This document shows positions 56,437-64,000 of a DNA stretch of 64,000 nucleotides, piece after piece. Below the pieces are notes generated by a model. The model had not been told where the DNA came from, did no database searches, and saw only the letters and a list, made by a program, of their open reading frames with translations. The translations under genes were made by a program, and so were the position numbers. The stretch comes from Gnetum montanum (taxonomy: Eukaryota > Streptophyta > Gnetopsida > Gnetales > Gnetaceae). Position 1 is the stretch's first letter. The number at the start of each line of letters is the position of its first letter. The stretch is taken from the NCBI GenBank assembly GCA_015680685.1, contig MNCI01035156.1, positions 122,040 to 186,039 of the forward strand, given 5' to 3'.

Positions 56437-56921
56437 GTTTCTATGTTAGGAAAATTATTCTTAGCATGTTGGCTGAAAATACCAAAAGCGAAAGTATGTA
56501 ATATGTTGAAATAACATGTAATTGCTCATACCTAATTTGACCATGATTAATTATGGATCATAACTCCATAATTTTGATTTTATCCAATGCATTACATTAT
56601 GACCACTATATAAGTAGATGCTTGGGTAGTCTTATGAACACATCTTCACCATTTCAAAGGATGTGTAAGGCATAATTCAAGTTGTAGTATCTTCTTCTTA
56701 TGAAAGCTTGATCTAAGCTTGTTGTAAGTTTTTTAAAAAAGAAGACTTGGATTTCTAAGGCTTACTAGGAGTTGGAGCCATTGCTTGGGTTTTTGTAGGC
56801 TTTCCCTAAGAGAATTTCTTGTATTCTTGATGCATTTCTTCCAATTTCATAATTGAATTTCTATTTCTACCGCTTGCTATTGCTTTATTATCTTGATTAA
56901 TTGAGGCATAAATAAACTAAT
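56437..56921 (+). repeat. Co2 5' LTR, distal part
   Basis: The continuation of 49475-49539 after the Gy4 insertion. It has a TATA box near 56609 and a long T-rich leader. Its right edge is set by the primer site at 56924. Confidence 0.65.
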
Positions 56922-56922
56922 T

Positions 56923-56936
56923 GGTATCAGAGCAAG
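56923..56936 (+). promoter_or_regulatory. Co2 primer-binding site
   Basis: TTGGTATCAGAGCA, the standard plant copia primer site complementary to initiator tRNA-Met, fully conserved. Confidence 0.93.
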
Positions 56937-56989
56937 GTTCATTTGATTCTCGGGACTCTTATCTCATTTAGTGCATTGTGGTGGCTAGG

Positions 56990-57720
56990 AATGCTAAGTA
57001 CAAGGAAGAAATAGAAAAGTTTAATGACAGCAACTACAATCTATGGAAGCTTAGGATGGAAGATTTGGTGGTTAAACAGAAACAAGATGTATGCATCATT
57101 ATAATTAAACTAGAGAGCATGAAAGCTAAAGAATAGAATTAGTTGGATTATGGGCTTTGGTAATAATTCGTAAAGGTATTTCTAATCCTATATTTATAAA
57201 TTTGCAAGATGAAAATATTTCAAAACGATTATGGGATGCTATTGGTAAGATATATCAATATAGTTCTTACTCAAATAAATTGCATCTTAAAAGGTAATTA
57301 TTGTTGTTAAAGATGTCTAAAAATAATACTATTGCATTTCATCTTACTAATTTCAATACTATTGTGAGACAACTACAATCAATTGGTAGTATGATTGAAG
57401 AAGAAGATTAATGTATTGCCTTGTTACAATCACTTCTTGATTCATGTGAAAATATTGTTCAAAATATTACTAGTACAAGTACCTCTTTAAAGTTTGATGA
57501 AGATGTAGGATGGATGATAATTGAAGAGCTTCAAAGAAAGTTTTCTAAGCCTACATCTACTGAAGCATTGGTAATTAAAGGACTAGGAAAACAAAAATAG
57601 AGCAAATCCTTTAGTAGGAATAATTCTAAATTCAAGAAAGTTGTTGATGATGCTCCCAAGAGAACACCAAAGTGTTAGAACTATGGGAAGCATGGCCACT
57701 TCATGAAGGATTGCAAATGT
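56990..57720 (+). pseudogene. Co2 gag pseudogene
   Basis: Starts ARNAKYKEEIEKFNDSNYNL, WKLRMEDLVVK, then ENISKRLWDAIGKIYQYSS, NTIAFHLTNFNTIVRQLQSI and LLQSLLDSCENIVQNI, the copia capsid pattern (UBN2-like). The zinc knuckle C-stop-NYGKHGHFMKDC (57670-57715) has lost its second Cys. Stops at about 57135, 57295, 57409, 57598 and 57676. Confidence 0.85.
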
Positions 57721-58240
57721 CTGAAGAAAAAGGAGAAAGATGCTAGATCTAGTTCTTCTAAGAAAGATGTTGATGAAGAAATACTAGACTTATGTGAAAT
57801 CATAATTAGAGGTAATTCTAATTGTAATTACTGGTATATTGATTCAAGTGCTTCATATAGCTTTATGCATAAAAGAGAATGGTTTTATGAATACCATGAA
57901 ACTATATCTGCTATTTTCTCTCTTGGGAATGATGAAACATGTGCTATTGAGAGATATGGTAAAGTAAAATTATCTTGTAATGGTAGAATAATTAAAATTC
58001 CTAAGGTATATCATGTCCTTGAGCTGACCAAAAACTTATTATCTATGGCTAATTTTGATAATTTTCAGCTGTTTGTATTATTTGGAAAAAAGAGATGTAA
58101 AATTTTTCAAGGAAAATCCATCATAGCTAGAGGATACAAAGAAGGAAGTGGGAGACCATATCAACTAGATGATGTTATAGTGGCTAATAAAGCTAAATTC
58201 TTTCATGCATAGAAAGAGAAGTTCGCCATACATCTATGGC
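57703..58240 (+). pseudogene. Co2 protease region
   Basis: A 169-codon open piece. CNYWYIDSSASYSFMHKREW is the copia protease active site with the catalytic D-S-G changed to D-S-S. It continues ERYGKVKLSCNGRIIKIPKV and YHVLELTKNLLSM, the conserved end of the protease. Confidence 0.88.
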
Positions 58241-59210
58241 ATAGAAGACTTGGGCATGTGGGATAAAAGTCCGTCCAAATTCTTCAAGAAAAAGGTATAA
58301 TTGAAGTTAATGTGCAAGGTTATTTACCACTTTGTGAACATTGCTTGAATGGAAAACAACATTGTTTGAGCTTTCCTGCAAGTACTCAAAGAGCTAAAAG
58401 CACATTGCATCTAGTTCATAGTGATGTGTTTGGTCCTATTTTGGTAACTTCACTTAGCAATTCTAAATATTATGTCTCATTCATAGATGATTATTTTGCA
58501 CAAGTATAGATTTACTTCCTAAAATTTAAATACAAAGTCTTTGATAAATTCAAGGAATATAAAGCTCTTATTGAGAACCAATTTGAAAAAGTAATTAAAA
58601 CCCTTAGAACAAATAATGATGAGAAATTTTTTTCAAATGAATTTAAAAGGTTTTGTAGGACTTATGGTATTTTTAGGCAAAAGAGCATTCTAGGCACTTC
58701 ACAGAAAAATGGAGTTGTAGAATGGATGAATAGTACACTTTTGGAATGAGCTCGGTGTATGATCACTGATGCTAGTCTCAAAAAGAAAATTTGGGTAGAA
58801 GGTATGATGACAACTTGCTATCATCACTAGATGGAAGAATCCCATAAGAGATAAGGTCTAGTATGAAAGCTTCATTGGATTATTTGAGAGTATTTGGGAG
58901 CATAGCTTATTGTCATGTGCCTAAAGAATCTAGATCCAAATTGGATTATAAATCCTATAAATATATTTTTCTTGGATATGACCATGGTGTAAAAGGATAT
59001 AAGTAATGGAATCCTAATACTAAAAAAATCATGTATGGCAAAGATGTGGTGTTTATGGAAATATCTCAACCTGATATGGCTAAAGAAAATGTTCCAAAGA
59101 AAAGCTCATTATAATATTGACCAGGAATTACTTAAAGAAAAAGTTGGTGATGAAAATAATGATAGGAAAGATTCACCTTAAGAAGAATATTAGCCATTGA
59201 GAAGATCAAT
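58210..59210 (+). pseudogene. Co2 integrase
   Basis: Zinc domain HLWHRRLGHVG-stop-KSVQIL and CEHCLNGKQHCLSFP, then the core VHSDVFGPILVTSLSNSKYY (first Asp kept), LRTNNDEKFFSNEF (second acidic position NDE) and QKNGVVEWMNSTLLE-stop (Glu kept). Downstream the tail is frameshifted (WVEGMMTTCYHH-stop; later GYDHGVKGYK-like in another frame). The first words of the RT linker are the last recognisable sequence. Confidence 0.87.
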
Positions 59211-59220
59211 TCAGGTAATA

Positions 59221-62200
59221 TGAATACCTAAGTTTAGCCATAAAGAGTGTTTTCTTAGCTTTTTTATATTTAAAATTTCTTTCTATGATAAGCTCATTCA
59301 TGTTCTCATTCTTTGCAAATGTCAATTAGATCTTAGAAAATAATAATCTATTGCATTTAATTAGTTTTTGATCTAGAACCATAACCTCATCCATGTTTAG
59401 AACTCTATCTATGCCTATAATTATACCTACTTTGTCTTAGTGGATCATTGGCTTCTTTAGTGTGAACAACTTGTATAATGTCATCACTAGAAAGATCAAG
59501 CTATCATCTAATTAATACTTAGTTCTAAAAGCAAGATCATGATCTCAGCCTTGACCATGACCACTTTTACATCCATGTATAGTTTGCAAGATATTATCTT
59601 GCAAATAGAAAATAATCATAATATTCTCACCATTTTATAAAATACCAATATCAAGACTTATTATGATAGGACTTATTGTGAACTTGATTTTCAGAGCTCA
59701 TTCATGTTCACAGTTTGTCTAGGAAGCATTTCTTTTATTTAGGTTTAACCCCTTAAATTTGAATCTTATGATTATAAATAATACTCCAAGGAGCTAGTAT
59801 GCTAGAGTTATCCTAAATCTAATTTACAAATCCATGCTCATGTCCTTAATTATAATTATTCTTCTCTTAGGATTTAACTCAATTTCATGATGTTCCAAAA
59901 GTATGTTTTTCTTGTATGATTTTCTTAGTTATTTCTAATGTATTCTTTATGAAGCATTCTCTTATTTTAATCTTGCTAATTCAATAGGATCTCCTATTTC
60001 ATGTGCCTCTTTCCTTTGATCTCTCAATCATTGTTTTCTATCACGATTTAATGCATGTTCTCACTCTTCCAAGCTCTGATTCATTTGCATAAGGAAAGAT
60101 TGTTTAAATAGACTTCCTTTCATTCTTCTAGATAATTGTAAACTAAAAATTTCTTTTGATGTTGATGGATGTATAGTAATGGCATATATAGTGGACTTGT
60201 AAGAGGGACAATTTATAATTTTTATAAAATTCTAGAAATAAAAAGTAAGATACTTAAAAGAAATATCTATTTTTAGCTTTTAAAAATTTAGATTAGCTTC
60301 TCAAAATAATTAAAAATCAAAATTATTTTTAAAAGATAAAAAATTAAAAATTAAGAGTTCAAAGTTATATGTTTTGAAGAAGATGTGAAAATTTACTTTA
60401 ATGTTGATGGATATGTAGGCATGACATATATAATGGACTTACAAGAGAGATATTTTATAATTTTTTTGATTTTACAAAAAAGAAGTTAGGTACCTAAAGA
60501 CATATCTATTTATAGCATTTAGAGATGCATATTGAGTTTCTCACTATCATGCAAAAATGTTCTTTCATATATCTATAAAAGTACCCTCATGAATCACACA
60601 TTTTGATGTATGATTCATGGTCATAAATGGTCTTTAGAATAATATAACCATTAAATAATTGAAAATTTTGAAGTAGACATGAACCTCTAATCAAATACAA
60701 ATGTAGCCTATCAACCATGATTAGAATCAACAATGGTATAAATCAATTAGGATGAATTTAATGACTAATTTGATGAAACACAAGCAATGTGAATAAGATC
60801 TAAGTGATATGAGTATATTTAAAACAAAGAGGAAATATAAAATAGATAATAGATAATATACAAATATGTGAGAAGGATTTTGAATTTTTCATTCCCAAAA
60901 TAGAGAGTACTTTACTAGATAAATTAACAAAGTATGTCTCCTAAGGAGGGCTAAGAGCTACAATGGAATGTAATACAAATTTTAGATTGAAAATTAATAA
61001 TTTGCACTAAGCTCATGAGAAAATAAAAGGTTTAATAGATGAATCTTGATCTCTTATGGGTTTAAGGATGTTTGGAGGATCTGTTAGTAGTATTTGAAGT
61101 TGATTTGAGGATCAAATAGGATCATTTTTAGTGGTTGCCCCATAGGTGACACTAGTAGGTGATGTGGTGATATGCTAGCCTTAGTAATGTCAACACTAGC
61201 ATTCACATTCTTGCATGTAATGCTAATGATGCAAGTGTCAAAACTAGCCTCATGGACTATAGATAATGCTTGAATGACCATGAAGCACATATGTAATGTA
61301 GTTGATACAAATGTTGATACTTGAGATTTCTTAAAACTTGAAAATGTGTCCTTGGGTCTTAATAAATCCTAGAATTAATTCTAAAAACAAGTATTTATAG
61401 GGTTAGGATTTTCCAAAAACATCCAAAGTTCAAATTTGTTCACTCAAAGTTTACTTCTGGCAACTCAAACTATATGCCATGGGCAAGTGACATGGGTGAC
61501 ATAGGTTAATACTAATGCTAGCATGAGCATCATCTACATCAATACATCTCAATTCTTTGCACTCTAAATTATCAATTTGATGCCCTAAGAATTATTATTG
61601 GCACTTGAACTAATTTTGAACATCATTAGGATGATGTCAAGTAGGAATTAAAGGTTACATGATTTTCAAAGTATCATCTAGAGTTGAGGTTTTTCATGAT
61701 GCTAAATAAGTAATAACATCAGCATTACCTAAGCATCATGAAGTCAAAACATGTTACTTTGTGCCTTCAAGGATGTCTAGGATCATGAAGGCTAAAATAC
61801 ATTACCTTAGAAATAATTCACATTAGTCATGGGAGTCTTAATAGAGGTAAAATTAATGTTAGAAGAGAAGGTTTTGCATGATAATGTAGTCTTGCGACAA
61901 TTGGCTTCTAAAAGCTATTAGAAATATTGAAACTAATCTTTATTTCTTGGAACATGATTAGGAACACCTTCTAGGGGTATTTGAAAGTCCTAAATACTAC
62001 TAAAGATGATGATTTTGAGAGAATTTATGCACATTCTAGAAGGATGTAACAATATCAAAACCACACTTGGCTAGTTTGCTAAAGTAGTAAAAAAAAAAAG
62101 TGGCTATAAAATTGTTCCCTCCTAATTAATTTTGTTGAGATGTTGTAGGATCCATAAAGAAGAGAATGAATGATGATTTAATGATGTACCTACAAAGAGA

Positions 62201-63519
62201 GAGGTGGAGAACAGAAGAAGAATGAGGGAAGAATGTTAGGATATCATTAATACACCAATAATGAGAATGATGTTGTACTGCAGAGAGGAAGCATGACTAA
62301 ATCCTATCCAAAAGATTACTAAATGGAGAACATTAAAGAGTATAGTGATTACTAGTAGCCATGCATAACATCATTATCAGAGGAGTCAATAATTCCATTA
62401 CTTAGGCCTGCAACTAAGTAAGATAGCTATGTTATGGAATTTGCCTATCCAACTCGATCATCAAAAAAATTGAATATAAATTGATATAATCATAGGTAGA
62501 TAGAGATAGGATCACCTTCATTATCTACAAGAACAAACAAATCTAGGACATTCACACTACCATTACCACCATTGCAATGCATTACCACTGAGGGAAGAAA
62601 TACTTCCAGGATCAAAGGTTGTTAACATAATATCTTCTATACTTTTGGATTGGTTAAGATCAACTCCAAGTGATAGGAAGATACATTCAAGCATGGTCCT
62701 AGAATTGATCCTACCTCTCCCAATTAGATTTTCTATGGAAATGATCAACTCAACCAAGAGGAAAAGTTTAATGGTAGAAGCAACCATCCATTCAAGATAG
62801 ATCACAAAACTACCGTAATAATCAACAATTACCATACACTAATATAAACTAGCTAAATTCCATTATGATGTCCTTGATACTCTTATGGCTCTTGATGGCA
62901 TCCATAATGTCTACCTCATGGTTCACCCATCCAATGTTCTAAAGCATCACATTAATGGCAATAACAACATTCACAAGCCTGAAAATTGATGTAAGAGATC
63001 CTAACATGTCAACAATTGCTGCTATCACACCAACATTCAAGGAAACACTATAATGAATGCCAAAAATATAATTTTCATTTGAGTAAATGTTGACATTATT
63101 GGAAGGCTTTTATTGGAGACAAAATCAAATAATTTAGTGTGATCTAATAAAACATCTCTTCCTAACTTCTACAACATGGTAGAACCTACATAATCATAAT
63201 TAAGAATAACATAATGTATCAAAAGTTTGAACTCTAGCCATTATGAAGAGATTTCTAATATCATTCTTTGGTGCCACTCTATTTGCTACATTACATGTTG
63301 AATTAGGCTAACTATCCTATAAGCAATAACAAAATTAGAAAATATGAGATCCAAAAAATATTATAATACAAGAGTTGTGCTTCATCTTACCTATATCATC
63401 TTGCATGTCATAAGAATTCTAAATTACTATTGGATCCTATAGTACATGTAGTAGATTATTTAGCCTCATTTTCAAATTGAACATTTACAAACTATATTTG
63501 AATGTGTTCTTCCATGTAA
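59221..63519. other. AT-rich stretch without recognisable genes
   Basis: No retrotransposon domain or plant gene seen on either strand. It contains a diverged direct repeat of about 140 bp at 60161 and 60403. Minus-strand frames at 61084-61290 and 62563-62835 have no family signature. Confidence 0.45.
60157..60545 (+). repeat. Diverged direct repeat, offset 242 bp
   Basis: GTTGATGGAT at 60161 and 60403, each followed by CATATATARTGGACTT, ACAAGAG-like sequence, TTTATAATTTTT and AARRSATATCTATTT. Confidence 0.7.
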
Positions 63520-63915
63520 CACTTGATATTGGATCCTTGATATTAGGGCATAAGCTTTGATGTTAGATATTTGATATTGCTCTCACATGCTTACCTATCA
63601 ATAAGACACTTAGGTGCATGGTCAAAGAACTTTTCATTCCAACATTAGGTAGACTCTTGTAGTTTGTTTTCATAGCTTAGTGATAGAGAGTGAATTCTTG
63701 CAGTGTGATGTTGAATAGTTGTCCAGATTATTTATTTAACTAAAGTGTACTTGACCATAGTTCATGATAGAAATAAAGATCGAGATTTATTTTCATCATT
63801 GCAGTATCCACTTGGCTTTATTATTTACTTAGCATAATTCTTACTATTTTTCTAGTTTAGTTACTTACATTTCCAAGTACTTTACTTTCTTTGTTCATTA
63901 GTAAAATAGAATGAG
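63520..63915 (+). repeat. LTR fragment of Gy1/Gy2 type, cut by Gy5
   Basis: Reverse complement of 21181-21420 and of 37440-37660 over its right part (CCAAGTACTTTACTTTCTT; TTACTATTTT), with a U3 dyad array on its left (GATATT 63525/63539; 63559/63573, 14 bp apart). It ends where the next LTR starts at 63916. Confidence 0.8.
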
Positions 63916-64000
63916 TGATGAGACGCGACATGCACTGGGCCGCGATATCGCGTCGTTCCCTGCGATATCGCATCCCACCGCCATATCTATAAATAAGAGG
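63916..64000 (+). mobile_element. Gy5: start of another gypsy LTR (window edge)
   Basis: TGATGAGACGCGACATG, GATATC at 63944 and 63964, TATAAATA at 63988-63995 and AAGAGG: the U3 start of a Gy3/Gy4-type LTR. The rest lies outside the window. The probable target duplication would be ATGAG (63911-63915). Confidence 0.85.

Larger units (their letters stand above)
49475..59220 (+). mobile_element. Co2: truncated Ty1-copia element interrupted by Gy4
   Basis: The 5' LTR probably starts TGTTAGGGTATC at 49475, is cut at 49539 by Gy4 and resumes at 56437, ending just before the primer site at 56924. It contains a TATA box (TATATAAG near 56609). Internal coding runs from about 56990: gag, zinc knuckle, protease, integrase and the first words of the RT linker (PLRRSIQV near 59200), then it stops. 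RT, RNase H and the 3' LTR are absent from the window, so the element is 3'-truncated. Confidence 0.82.

Noticed and set aside
62563-62835. 90-codon minus-strand open frame
   Set aside because: No recognisable domain, not conserved in any repeat in the window and surrounded by stop-rich DNA.

Overview
This window looks like nuclear DNA from a seed plant with a large, repeat-rich genome. It is AT-rich and dominated by old LTR retrotransposons of both plant superfamilies (Ty1-copia and Ty3-gypsy). It also carries relics of plant gene families: a LOG-type cytokinin-activating enzyme and a DUF247-like protein. The sequence alone does not fix the species. I find no intact protein-coding gene. Every recognisable coding region is broken by stops and frameshifts, and I see no tRNA, rRNA or CRISPR.

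Layout. 1-2177: CpG-rich, low-copy-looking flank with one unidentified open segment. 2178-6600: decayed copia element Co1 (+) with both LTRs. 6608-7300: DUF247-like fragment and a LINE-like 3' tail. 8926-18025: gypsy element Gy1 (-) with two LTRs, gag, no polymerase, and an accessory ORF resembling the 'putative plant transposon protein' domain. 18026-20788: non-coding, with a duplicated promoter-like segment. 20789 to about 37671: gypsy element Gy2 (-), split by a full gypsy element Gy3 (+, 21435-31070) that inserted into its LTR with a perfect 5-bp target duplication (CTAAG). About 37672-39623: small non-coding LTR element Sm1. 39624-49474: largely unassigned AT-rich DNA holding a five-exon LOG pseudogene (-, 42401-43376) and a probable copia-type LTR (-). 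49475 to about 59220: copia relic Co2 (+), whose 5' LTR is interrupted by gypsy element Gy4 (+, 49540-56431, duplication TAAGG). 59221-63519: unassigned. 63520-63915: LTR fragment of the Gy1/Gy2 type (+), cut by the start of another gypsy LTR, Gy5, which runs off the window.

The gypsy elements form one related group. Their LTRs start TGATGAG-like and end CTCATCA-like, followed by a primer-binding site resembling the 3' end of plant tRNA-Asp, as in the Athila/Tat group. Only Gy3 keeps gag, protease, RT, RNase H and integrase, all disabled. Gy1, Gy2 and Gy4 keep gag but lost RT, RNase H and integrase, so they would have depended on an autonomous relative.

The most interesting signals are regulatory. 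The U3 regions carry GATATC-type dyads (GATATC or one-base variants) repeatedly spaced exactly 14 bp, just upstream of a TATA box. A second array with the same 14-bp phase plus a TATA-like box lies inside Gy1, upstream of its accessory ORF, like an internal promoter. A polypurine-tract-like motif (core TCATGGGGG) occurs three times in each of the four longer elements, though only one copy abuts the LTR. Several assembly defects (collapsed gaps, an artificial inverted duplication) are also visible.
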